6,537 nucleotides of DNA from Pseudomonadota bacterium (lineage in GTDB: Bacteria > Pseudomonadota > Alphaproteobacteria > Rhizobiales > Xanthobacteraceae): contig JAEWBW010000179.1 of the NCBI GenBank assembly GCA_023390955.1, positions 1 to 6,537 of the forward strand, given 5' to 3'. This document shows, in pieces, positions 1-6,032 of this stretch (the first letter of the stretch is position 1; each line of letters starts with the position of its first letter). Under the pieces are notes generated by a model that saw only the letters and a program-made list of their open reading frames with translations, was not told the DNA's origin and did no database searches. The position numbers were made by a program, and so were the translations under genes.

Positions 1-50
1 GCTGACGGCACAGCCGCGTCACGCCAGGTCGTCGACGAAGGCACGGTCAT
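1..50 (-). CDS. 5' end of a gene downstream of ugpB, probably an ABC transporter component (partial)
   Basis: An ATG at 50-48 opens a frame that stays open to the window edge, giving 16 whole codons that begin MTVPSSTTWRDAAVPS. It starts 12 bases after the TGA of the binding-protein gene, so the two are probably cotranscribed and perhaps translationally coupled; the ribosome site before the ATG is weak (GGCCGAG). In ugp-type clusters the binding protein is commonly followed by the two permeases and the ATPase, which makes a UgpA-like permease the best guess. The visible residues are polar and carry no diagnostic motif, as would fit the cytoplasmic N-terminal tail of a permease. This identification rests on context only, and a different product or a slightly different start is possible. 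Confidence 0.45.
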   Translation of the reverse strand, partial: MTVPSSTTWRDAAVPS

Positions 51-62
51 CTCGGCCAGCGA

Positions 63-1382
63 TCACTCGAGATTTTTCCCGGCATTGAGCTTCTCGAACT
101 GCCGGAGAATTTCGTTGCCCCGCTTGACCGCGTCGTCCATCGCCTGCTGCGGCTGTTTCTGGCCGGCAAACACCGCCTCCACCTCCTGGCGCTGCGCCAG
201 CATGGTCTGCACGAAATTGCCGAAGCGGAAGCCGCGCGAATTTTCGTTCGGCGTACCGCGGGAGAGCTGCAGCACGGCGATCTCGCGGGTCGGATGATCC
301 TTGTAGTAGCCGCGCTCGCGCGCCAGCTCGTAGGCGCGCGTGGTCGCGGGAACATAGCCGGTTGCGCCGTGCCACCATACCTGGGTCTCCGGCTGGGCGA
401 GGAAATTCAGGAACGCCGCCACCGCTTCGTAACGCTCCGGCGTGTGGCCCTTCATCACCCAGATCGCGCCGCCGCCGATCGTGCTGTTGAGCGGCGGATT
501 GATGTCGCTCTCATGCGGCAGGAACGTGGCGCTCCAGGCGATGGTGGCGTTGCGCTCGATATTGCCGTGCGAGGCGGTCGAGTTGACGAAGGTCGAGCAG
601 CGGCCGGAGGTGAACAGCTGCTCCGGGCTGAAACCCTGACCGGCGATCTGCATGATGCCGTCGTCGAGCCACTTCTTCAGCCGCGCGACCTGCGAGACCA
701 CCTTGGTCTTGTTGTAGACGAATTCGGTGCCGAGTCCGTCGAAGCCGTTGGCGAGCGTGCCATAGGGCTGGTTGTTGATGGCGCTGTAGTTCTCCAGCAG
801 GCTCCAGTAGAAATCGCCGGGCAGCACGGTGCCGCACTCGCTGATTCCCTTGGATTTGATGGCATAGAGCTGCTTCTCCAGCTCCTGCCAGGTGTCGGCC
901 GGCTTGTCGAAGCCTGCCTTCTGGAAATGATCCTTGTTGTACCAGAAGATCGGCGTCGAGGAGTTGAATGGCAGCGCGGACATCCGCCCCTTGTAACTCC
1001 AGAAGCTCGCGACCGGCTTGATGAAGTCGGCGAAATCGACCTTGTAGCCCTGCTTCTCCAGCAGGTCCTGCACTGGCACGACCGCTTCCGACAGCAGCAT
1101 GGTCATGTAGCCCCGCTCGGCGATCTGCACCATCTCCGGCGGTCGCTTGGCGCGATAGGCGGCGATGACGCCGTTGGTCACCTCGTCGTAATTGCCCTTG
1201 GCGACGGCGACGACGGTGTATTTGTCCTGCGACTTGTTGAATTTATCGACGACCTCGTTGAGCCGTTCGCCGAGAACGCCGCTCATCGCGTGCCACCACT
1301 GCACCTCGATGCGCGCAGCCTTCGCCGGAGGCGCCAGCGCCATCACGGCAAACAAAGCCGCCATGAACAAAACTCTCGTCAT
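63..1382 (-). CDS. ugpB: ABC transporter periplasmic substrate-binding protein, UgpB type
   Basis: Predicted periplasmic binding protein of the CUT1 (carbohydrate uptake 1) class, which delivers substrate to an inner-membrane ABC importer. The 439-residue product is the usual length. It starts with a Sec signal peptide (MTRVLF, then a hydrophobic stretch to about residue 19, likely cleavage after AKA at 20-22). Family landmarks match E. coli UgpB from memory: QWWHAM at 28-33, KGNY at 62-65, FNSSTP at 139-144, IGGGAIWVM at 302-310, TGYVPAT at 341-347, GFRFGN at 384-389, and the PQQAMDDAVKRGNE tail. Y65, E89, S141/S142, G304, Y343 and R386 align with positions that I recall lining the glycerol-3-phosphate pocket. 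The chosen ATG follows GGGGAGGA at good spacing; the open frame runs 53 codons further upstream, but those residues are not family-like and would bury the signal peptide. The next gene begins 12 bases downstream. The substrate may be glycerol-3-phosphate, a glycerophosphodiester or another sugar derivative. Confidence 0.9.
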   Translation of the reverse strand: MTRVLFMAALFAVMALAPPAKAARIEVQWWHAMSGVLGERLNEVVDKFNKSQDKYTVVAVAKGNYDEVTNGVIAAYRAKRPPEMVQIAERGYMTMLLSEAVVPVQDLLEKQGYKVDFADFIKPVASFWSYKGRMSALPFNSSTPIFWYNKDHFQKAGFDKPADTWQELEKQLYAIKSKGISECGTVLPGDFYWSLLENYSAINNQPYGTLANGFDGLGTEFVYNKTKVVSQVARLKKWLDDGIMQIAGQGFSPEQLFTSGRCSTFVNSTASHGNIERNATIAWSATFLPHESDINPPLNSTIGGGAIWVMKGHTPERYEAVAAFLNFLAQPETQVWWHGATGYVPATTRAYELARERGYYKDHPTREIAVLQLSRGTPNENSRGFRFGNFVQTMLAQRQEVEAVFAGQKQPQQAMDDAVKRGNEILRQFEKLNAGKNLE

Positions 1383-1402
1383 GGGTGGTCCTCCCCTATC
1401 GA

Positions 1403-1422
1403 CGGGCCGGTTCACCAGCCCG
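1403..1422 (-). promoter_or_regulatory. Stem-loop in the ugpB leader
   Basis: Read on the minus strand, CGGGCTGG, a TGAA loop and CCGGCCCG form an 8-base-pair stem with one G-U wobble and a four-base loop. The stem ends 6 bases before the GGGGAGG ribosome site (1396-1390) and 20 bases before the ATG, so it would sit in the 5' untranslated RNA if transcription starts in the A/T-rich patch. No run of T follows, so it is not an intrinsic terminator. It may protect the 5' end, tune translation, or separate expression from upstream genes. Confidence 0.4.
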
Positions 1423-1427
1423 ATGAG

Positions 1428-1459
1428 CATTTGTATTCTTATAATGACATATGTGTCGA
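1428..1459 (-). promoter_or_regulatory. Possible promoter and operator of ugpB
   Basis: On the minus strand TCGACA (1459-1454), 18 bases and TACAAA (1435-1430) form a poor sigma-70-like pair. TATAAG (1443-1438) is an alternative -10 without a visible -35. The same patch is an imperfect inverted repeat at 1428-1453: the outer arms read CAT-n-TGT and ACA-n-ATG, 8 of 13 base pairs match overall, and ACATATGT is a perfect 8-base palindrome at 1447-1454. A symmetric A/T-rich site placed over a candidate promoter is typical of a repressor operator of the GntR or LacI kind, but no regulator gene is in view. The promoter elements are weak and this call is tentative. Confidence 0.3.
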
Positions 1460-1579
1460 GAGGATGAAAGAGGGCAGATTTTGTTCCGCACGGCCGCCCG
1501 GCGCCGGTCACAGCGATGCCCCCCGCTTGTCTGCAGGTCATCGAGATTTCTCAGGGAATGAAGCAGTCCGTCCCGCAGT

Positions 1580-2731
1580 TCAGGCTTCAACCTGGACCCA
1601 GATCCCACCGGCACTACTCGAGCGAAGCGCGGCGTCGACCATCGCAACGCCGGCAAAGCCGTCCTCGATCGTCGGAAAGGTTACGGCCGGATCGGCGTCA
1701 GTTCCGGCGCGACGCGCGATGATCGCTGCGGCCACCTCCGAATAGAGCGTCGCGAAGGCTTCGAGGTAGCCTTCGGGATGCCCCGCCGGAATGCGATTGA
1801 CGCGTTGACCGGCGTCGTTCATCGCCGCCGTGCCGCGGCGGATCAAGCGCGGCGTATCACCGAGCGGGGACCAGATCAAAACATTCGGCTCTTCCTGCCG
1901 CCAGTCGATGCCGCCCTTCTCGCCGAACACACGCAGCCGCAGCCCGTTGGCGCTTCCCGGCGCAACCTGGCTCGCCCACAACGCGCCCCGCGCGCCATTG
2001 CCGTAACGCAGCAGAATCTGGATGTTGTCGTCGACGCGCCGCCCCGGCACGAAGCTAGTCGCCTCCGCCAGGATCTGCGCAGGCATCATGCCGGTGACGA
2101 AATGCGCGAGCTGGTAGGCGTGGGTGCCGATGTCGCCGACGCAGCCGCCGGCACCCGAGCGCGCCGGGTCGGTGCGCCAGTCGGCCTGCTTCTGGCCGGT
2201 GGATTCCAGCGGCAGCGACAACCAATCCTGCGGGTATTCGACCTGAATGACACGGACGGCGCCGAGCTCACCGCCCTGCACCATCGCGCGGGCGTGGCGC
2301 ACCAGCGGATAGCCTGAATAATTATAGGTGACGGCGAAGATCGAAGCCGTGGCGCGGGCCTTGTCGCGCAGGCGGAGCGCGTCTTCCAGGGTTGCCGTCA
2401 GCGGCTTGTCGCAGATGATGTGAACGCCGGTCTCGAGAAAGGCCTCGGCGACCGGCGCGTGCATATGGTTCGGCGTCACGATCGCGACTGCTTCGACCCC
2501 GTCAGCACGCGCAACTTCACTTCGCGCCATGGTGCGAAAATCCGGATAGGAGCGATCGGCGGGCAGTCCAAGCGCAGCCGCCGACCGCATCGCCTTATCC
2601 GGTGAAGATGACAGCGCGCCGGCGACCAGCTCATAGCGATCGTCGAGACGCGCGGCGATGCGATGGACGGCGCCGATGAAGGCATCCTCTCCGCCGCCGA
2701 CCATACCAAGGCGAATGCGTGGCTCGGCCAT
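1580..2731 (-). CDS. Gfo/Idh/MocA family NAD(P)-dependent oxidoreductase
   Basis: Predicted cytosolic dehydrogenase that oxidises or reduces a hydroxyl of a sugar, inositol or related polyol with a nicotinamide cofactor. The 383-residue protein has the family's two-domain plan. An N-terminal Rossmann fold has a glycine-rich loop GMVGGGEDAFIG at 9-20, TPNHMH at 86-91 and the cofactor-site signature CDKPLT at 107-112 (usually EKP). The C-terminal alpha/beta domain follows from about residue 135. The catalytic trio appears intact: K109, then D200 and H204 in GDIGTH, spaced as in inositol dehydrogenase. GHPEGYLEAF at 317-326 is another family landmark. The ATG is preceded by GAAGGGA at suitable spacing and lies 20 bases after the stop of the isomerase-like gene, so the two form an operon. 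Such pairs occur in inositol, anhydro-sugar and 3-keto-glycoside pathways. The exact substrate cannot be assigned. Confidence 0.93.
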   Translation of the reverse strand: MAEPRIRLGMVGGGEDAFIGAVHRIAARLDDRYELVAGALSSSPDKAMRSAAALGLPADRSYPDFRTMARSEVARADGVEAVAIVTPNHMHAPVAEAFLETGVHIICDKPLTATLEDALRLRDKARATASIFAVTYNYSGYPLVRHARAMVQGGELGAVRVIQVEYPQDWLSLPLESTGQKQADWRTDPARSGAGGCVGDIGTHAYQLAHFVTGMMPAQILAEATSFVPGRRVDDNIQILLRYGNGARGALWASQVAPGSANGLRLRVFGEKGGIDWRQEEPNVLIWSPLGDTPRLIRRGTAAMNDAGQRVNRIPAGHPEGYLEAFATLYSEVAAAIIARRAGTDADPAVTFPTIEDGFAGVAMVDAALRSSSAGGIWVQVEA

Positions 2732-2751
2732 GTCCGTATCCCTTCAATTGC

Positions 2752-3825
2752 TCAGGTCAGGCCCAAGGCCCGTCGAGCCTGCGTCGCGTCACGCGTGTCG
2801 CGGGCAAAGTCGTCGAAGGCGCGGTCGGTGACGCGGATGATGTGATCGCGGATAAATCCCGCGCCTTCGCGCGCGCCGTCCTCGGAGTTCTTCAGGCAGC
2901 ACTCCCATTCCAGCACCGCCCAGCGGTCGAAGCCGATCGCCGCCATTCGCGAGAAGATCGCCTTGAAGTCGACCTGGCCGTCGCCGAGCGAGCGAAAGCG
3001 GCCGGCGCGGTTGATCCAGGGCTGGAAGCCGGAATAGACGCCCTGCCGGCCGCTCGGATTGAACTCGGCATCCTTGACGTGGAACGCGCGGATGCGCTCC
3101 GCGTAAATATCGATGAAGGCGAGATAATCCAGTTGCTGCAGCACGAAGTGCGAGGGATCGTAGTTGATCGCGCAGCGCTTGTGATTGCCGGTGCACTCAT
3201 AAAACATCTCGAAGGTGATGCCGTCGCAGACGTCCTCGCCGGGATGGATCTCGAAACAGAGGTCGACGCCGGCTTCCTCGTAGGCATCGAGTATCGGACG
3301 CCAGCGGCGCGCGAGCTCGTCGAAGGCTGTCTCGATCAGGCCCGGCGACCGCGGCGGCCAAGGATAAAGGAACGGCCAGGCCAGCGCGCCGGTGAAACTG
3401 ACGCAGCCAGTGAGGCCGAGACGGCGCGAGGCCTGCGCGGCCTTCATCATCTGGTCCACCGCCCAGGCCTGGCGCTCCCCAGGATTGCCCTTCACCGCCT
3501 GAGGCGCGAACGCGTCGAAGGCTTCGTCATAGGCCGGATTGACCGCAACGAGTTGTCCCTGCAGATGCGTGGACAATTCGGTGATCGCAAGCCCGTGTCG
3601 GGCGGCGGCGCCGGCAATTTCATCGCAATAGGTCTGGGACGTCGCGGCCTTGTCGAGGTCGATCATGCGTGGATCGGAGGTCGGAACCTGGACGCCCTTG
3701 TAGCCGAGCCCGGCCGCCCAGCCGCAGATCGCGTCAAAACTGTTGAACGGCGCCGCATTGCCGATGAACTGCGCCAGAAAGATCGCGGGCCCCTTCATGG
3801 TGGCCGGTTGCTTGGTCGCTGACAT
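2752..3825 (-). CDS. Sugar phosphate isomerase/epimerase-like TIM-barrel protein
   Basis: Predicted metal-dependent xylose isomerase-like TIM-barrel enzyme (AP endonuclease family 2 fold). Relatives include IolE dehydratases, ketose 3-epimerases and enzymes acting on 3-ketosugars. The 357-residue product shows the four expected metal-ligand segments: FEIHPGE with E192, NYDPSHF with D223 (plus H226), FHVKDAE with H249, and VLEWE with E306. STHLQGQLVAVNP at 85-97 is another conserved-looking strand-end motif, and GDGQVDF at 281-287 is typical of the family. The start at MSATKQ follows GGAG nine bases upstream. The open frame extends 136 codons further upstream, but that part is arginine-rich, overlaps the divergent alaX-type gene and is not family-like. 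A second in-frame ATG at residue 10 cannot be excluded. It is the first gene of the pair with the oxidoreductase, which probably makes a keto intermediate used or formed by this enzyme. Confidence 0.9.
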   Translation of the reverse strand: MSATKQPATMKGPAIFLAQFIGNAAPFNSFDAICGWAAGLGYKGVQVPTSDPRMIDLDKAATSQTYCDEIAGAAARHGLAITELSTHLQGQLVAVNPAYDEAFDAFAPQAVKGNPGERQAWAVDQMMKAAQASRRLGLTGCVSFTGALAWPFLYPWPPRSPGLIETAFDELARRWRPILDAYEEAGVDLCFEIHPGEDVCDGITFEMFYECTGNHKRCAINYDPSHFVLQQLDYLAFIDIYAERIRAFHVKDAEFNPSGRQGVYSGFQPWINRAGRFRSLGDGQVDFKAIFSRMAAIGFDRWAVLEWECCLKNSEDGAREGAGFIRDHIIRVTDRAFDDFARDTRDATQARRALGLT

Positions 3826-3995
3826 CCGCTTTGTCTCCGGTTCAGGCAGAGTGGCCGGCAAGATCGCGTGCCTCGCCGAGCGGTTCAAGCGGGTCGCTTG
3901 TCCGCACATCTCAAAATATTGGCAGCGCCAATGAGGTGCTTTGCATGGCGACCTGTGTTTGAATTCGTCAGCCGCGCGTTGAGGAGCTCCCGCAA
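3826..3995. other. Divergent intergenic region between the isomerase-like gene and the alaX-type gene
   Basis: These 170 bases must carry the start signals of both the minus-strand sugar operon and the plus-strand editing gene. Ribosome sites are clear at both ends: GGAG before the isomerase ATG and GAGGAG before the editing-gene ATG. The central part holds an A/T-rich patch (TCAAAATATT, 3911-3920) next to a perfect palindrome. TTGGCA at 3919-3924 resembles a plus-strand -35 box, but no good -10 follows. Confidence 0.5.
3918..3932. promoter_or_regulatory. Palindromic candidate operator, ATTGGC-AGC-GCCAAT
   Basis: A perfect 6-base inverted repeat with a 3-base centre lies about midway between two divergent genes, beside the most A/T-rich patch of the region. 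The symmetry and position are what a dimeric repressor or activator site would show. It does not match the sigma-54 spacing, and I do not recognise the factor. Six-base palindromes also occur by chance, so confidence is modest. Confidence 0.35.
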
Positions 3996-4736
3996 ATGGG
4001 ATTTGAACGTGTTCCGCTTCGGTCCAGCCCCCGAAAGACGGAGAAGTTATTTCATCAACCGGATTTGGTGCTCGAAACGACGGCTCGCGTGGTCGAAGTG
4101 CAGGGTCAGTATGTTGTCCTGGACAGGACGATCTTCTACGCCGAATCCGGCGGCCAGGAATATGACACGGGCCTGATCGACCAATTCCGTGTCGTCGACG
4201 TGCAGGACCAGGGCGGCCGGCTGCTGACGGCACAAGGCACGCGCGTGCAGATTCCGGCGATCAAGATCGATACGATCGTCGTTCACAAACTGGCCGAGCC
4301 CGCCAATCTCGAGGTCGGGCAGGACGTCAGGCTTCAGGTCGACGCTGCGCGACGAGCCAATTTGACCAGAAGCCACAGTGCAGCACACTTCGTCTATCAG
4401 GCGGCGCGCGTGCTGCTCGGCCGACCGGACGATCCCCTCTACCTCAAGGGCTGCCACATCACCGAAGACGCCTGCCGGTTCGACTTCTTCGGCAGTTTCG
4501 GCAGCGACCAAGCGCAGGAGGTGGAAGGTCTCGCCAACGAGATGATCGCGCGGGGCGGTCCTATTGGGATGGAGCAATCGGAAGTGTCCGACGAAGTCTT
4601 CTACTGGATCTGGGAAGACGTCGTCATCCCCTGCGGCGGGACACATCTGCGCGCGGCGAGCGAGGTACCCCGCATTCGGATATCGAGATCGAAGAAGGGA
4701 CAACAGCTGACGAGATTTCGCGCCACGTGGGCGTGA
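3996..4736 (+). CDS. Stand-alone alanyl-tRNA editing protein, AlaX type
   Basis: Predicted cytosolic trans-editing hydrolase of the AlaX family, which removes wrongly attached amino acids (typically serine or glycine) from tRNA-Ala and so backs up the editing domain of AlaRS. The 246 residues cover a beta-barrel portion with the AlaRS-like motif FYAESGGQEYDTG at 47-59, then the editing domain. The zinc-binding signature is complete: SHSAAH with H127 and H131, and CGGTH with C213 and H217. The length fits the medium AlaX class, and there is no aminoacylation domain. The ATG follows GAGGAG. About 14 residues precede the usual TEKLF-like beginning, but I see no closer start codon. The gene stands alone between a divergent sugar operon and a small peptide gene, as expected for a housekeeping quality-control factor. 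Homologues acting on other substrates exist, so the tRNA specificity is inferred. Confidence 0.92.
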   Translation: MGFERVPLRSSPRKTEKLFHQPDLVLETTARVVEVQGQYVVLDRTIFYAESGGQEYDTGLIDQFRVVDVQDQGGRLLTAQGTRVQIPAIKIDTIVVHKLAEPANLEVGQDVRLQVDAARRANLTRSHSAAHFVYQAARVLLGRPDDPLYLKGCHITEDACRFDFFGSFGSDQAQEVEGLANEMIARGGPIGMEQSEVSDEVFYWIWEDVVIPCGGTHLRAASEVPRIRISRSKKGQQLTRFRATWA

Positions 4737-4838
4737 CCGGTCCGCGCGAAGCAGCGCGCCGTGCGAAACGGTAATAGCCGCCTGGCCAAGCCTATCCGCG
4801 GCACCATCTATGTATTATCCTGACAACCCAACTCGGCT

Positions 4839-4843
4839 GGAGG
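4839..4843 (+). promoter_or_regulatory. Strong Shine-Dalgarno sequence for the 40-residue peptide gene
   Basis: GGAGG lies 6 bases before the ATG at 4850. This near-ideal site is the main reason for accepting so short a reading frame as a gene. Confidence 0.75.
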
Positions 4844-4849
4844 AATGCA

Positions 4850-4972
4850 ATGAAAGCCTTCGTGCTCGCCTGTGTCGCGACGATTGCAATTGCCGCGGTT
4901 TCTGTTGCCGCTCTCAACAGCGTGCAAGAGCCTGTCCAGCAGGCCTTCACGACGACAGGCGTGCGGCTCTAG
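4850..4972 (+). CDS. Small single-helix membrane or exported peptide, 40 residues
   Basis: The frame encodes a 40-residue peptide with an MKAF start, a hydrophobic helix over roughly residues 3-22 (rich in Ala, Val and Ile), and a polar tail NSVQEPVQQA followed by FTTTGVRL. There is no acidic residue before the helix. The helix could be an uncleaved inner-membrane anchor with the tail in the periplasm, or a signal peptide (possible cleavage near VAA, residues 19-21). The GGAGG site, the signal-like composition and codon choice rich in G/C third positions support translation. I recall very similar short proteins, with VQEPV and TTxVRL tails, as unannotated or hypothetical genes in Bradyrhizobium, but have no search to confirm it. 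It lies 113 bases after the editing gene on the same strand and 6 bases from the convergent formate dehydrogenase gene. Function is unknown. Confidence 0.75.
   Translation: MKAFVLACVATIAIAAVSVAALNSVQEPVQQAFTTTGVRL
4930..4960 (-). terminator. Inverted repeat, possible weak terminator of the formate dehydrogenase operon
   Basis: GCCTGTC (4930-4936) and GACAGGC (4954-4960) are perfect 7-base arms around a 17-base loop. On the minus strand the hairpin starts 18 bases past the gamma-subunit stop and is followed by TCTTGC, which is too poor in T for a strong intrinsic terminator. It lies wholly inside the coding sequence of the convergent 40-residue peptide gene, so it might instead act on that transcript or be coincidental. 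Confidence 0.25.
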
Positions 4973-4978
4973 CGCGCC

Positions 4979-5980
4979 CTACTCGGCCGGCTGGGCGGCC
5001 GATTTCGGACCGGCGGTGTCGGTACGGGCGGACTGCTGTTCGAGCCACAGACTGTGGTGCTCACGCGCCCAGTTGACGTCGACCTCGCCCGATCCCATCG
5101 CCTCGAACGCGCCCTCCATGCCGATCGTGCCGATATAGATGTGCGCGAGCATGGCGGCGACGAACAGCACGCCCACGATGGAATGGACGATCTGGGCAAT
5201 CTGCATGCCCTCGATCCCGGTGCCGTAGAACGGGAACATCAGCGCATAGCCGGTCGCAGCGACGAGCGCGCCGCCGATCACGACGATCCAGTAGATCGCC
5301 TTCTGGCCGCCGTTGAAACGGTAGGCCGGCGGATGATCGTGACCGAACAGGCCGCCGCCGCGCTTGGCCCACTCGACGTCCACCTTGTTCGGAATGTTTC
5401 CGGCGATCCACATCAGGAAGATCAGAACCACGCCGATCGTGAACGGGAAGCTCAGATAATTGTGGGCGTACTTCGCCCATTGCGACCATTCGGAGAAGGC
5501 CTCGAAGCCGATCAGCGGCAGCAGCAGCGGCCGGCCGAAGGTGATGTTGAGGCCGGAGATCGCCAGGATGATGAAGCAGGTCGCGGTCATCCAGTGCACG
5601 AAGCGCTCGAACGCATTGAAGCGCACGATGGTGCGGCCCGATCGCCCGCTCTCCAGCTTCACCATGCCGCGGGTAAGATAGAAGATCACGAGTACCGCCA
5701 GCATGCCGACGATGGCGATGCCGCCGATCCAGCGCAGCGTGACGTTGCGGAATTCGCGCCAATCGCGGCCCTGAGGCTGCTCAAGAACGCCGGAACGCTG
5801 ATCGGGAATGGTGACGCGCCCCTGGATCCGGTTCAGCTCTTGAAGGAGCTGCTGCTCCTTCACTGCGCTTGCGGTCGGATTGACCTGCTGCGCACTCGAC
5901 GGCGCAGGCCCGGCCATCACCAGCAGGAGAAGTGCCCAAGCGCCGAACGCGAGGCGAAACACTCTTCCAAACGACGCCAT
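4979..5980 (-). CDS. fdoI: Formate dehydrogenase, cytochrome b556 (gamma) subunit
   Basis: Membrane cytochrome b subunit that takes electrons from the Fe-S beta subunit of respiratory formate dehydrogenase and passes them to quinone. The 333-residue product begins with a signal peptide (hydrophobic 11-24, likely cleavage after PSSA at 30). A polar stretch follows, then an added helix near 81-102 and the conserved four-helix core: about 126-148, 175-196, 228-250 and 262-285. Four histidines match the haem ligands of E. coli FdnI: H129 in RFVHW, H173 in AHNYL, and H266 and H280, which keep the 14-residue spacing. E. coli FdnI is about 217 residues, so the N-terminal part is extra; I recall this longer form from other proteobacteria. 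The ATG follows GGGAGGAG at 5-base spacing. The open frame reaches further upstream into the beta-subunit gene, but the ribosome site and signal peptide fix the start. It lies 52 bases after the beta subunit. Confidence 0.93.
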   Translation of the reverse strand: MASFGRVFRLAFGAWALLLLVMAGPAPSSAQQVNPTASAVKEQQLLQELNRIQGRVTIPDQRSGVLEQPQGRDWREFRNVTLRWIGGIAIVGMLAVLVIFYLTRGMVKLESGRSGRTIVRFNAFERFVHWMTATCFIILAISGLNITFGRPLLLPLIGFEAFSEWSQWAKYAHNYLSFPFTIGVVLIFLMWIAGNIPNKVDVEWAKRGGGLFGHDHPPAYRFNGGQKAIYWIVVIGGALVAATGYALMFPFYGTGIEGMQIAQIVHSIVGVLFVAAMLAHIYIGTIGMEGAFEAMGSGEVDVNWAREHHSLWLEQQSARTDTAGPKSAAQPAE

Positions 5981-6032
5981 GAGCTCCTCCCGGATATTGT
6001 CCCGCCCGACTTGTCCCGCCGCTTTGCCCCAC

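Larger units (their letters stand above)
1383..1579 (-). other. Intergenic leader region between the oxidoreductase gene and ugpB
   Basis: This 197-base stretch separates two minus-strand genes whose neighbours are spaced by only 12 to 20 bases. Its half nearest ugpB holds an A/T-rich patch (about 1428-1456) in otherwise GC-rich DNA, then a strong hairpin (1403-1422), then the ugpB ribosome site. The half nearest the oxidoreductase shows nothing I can name. The layout suggests that ugpB has its own promoter here in addition to, or instead of, read-through from upstream. Confidence 0.5.

Noticed and set aside
1383..1541. 53-codon N-terminal extension of the binding protein
   Set aside because: It would place the Sec signal peptide inside the protein; the ATG at 1382 has GGGGAGGA in front of it.
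1559..1589. TGAAGC/GCTTCA inverted repeat around the stop of the oxidoreductase gene
   Set aside because: Arms of 6 bases separated by 19 bases and no T run; too weak to call a terminator.
294..1745. Long plus-strand open frame (483 codons) opposite ugpB
   Set aside because: It is antisense to a clearly recognised gene, runs past its end into the next gene, is rich in Arg/Ala/Asp/Gly as expected from GC-rich shadow frames, and has no family motif.
3940..3965. Possible sigma-54 promoter upstream of the alaX-type gene
   Set aside because: TGGC at 3946-3949 is not followed by GC at the required 10-base spacing after GG; the -12 element is missing.
3826..4233. 136-codon N-terminal extension of the isomerase-like protein
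   Set aside because: The extension overlaps the divergent AlaX-type gene, is arginine- and proline-rich, and lies upstream of a good ribosome site and start at 3825.
4744..4759. GCGCG-AAGCAG-CGCGC hairpin after the alaX-type gene
   Set aside because: Only a 5-base stem without a following T run, which is common by chance in DNA this GC-rich; not called as a terminator.
4810..4820. TATTAT (4813-4818) as a -10 box for the 40-residue peptide gene
   Set aside because: The sequence resembles a -10 element, but no acceptable -35 lies 16-18 bases upstream, so it was not listed as a promoter.
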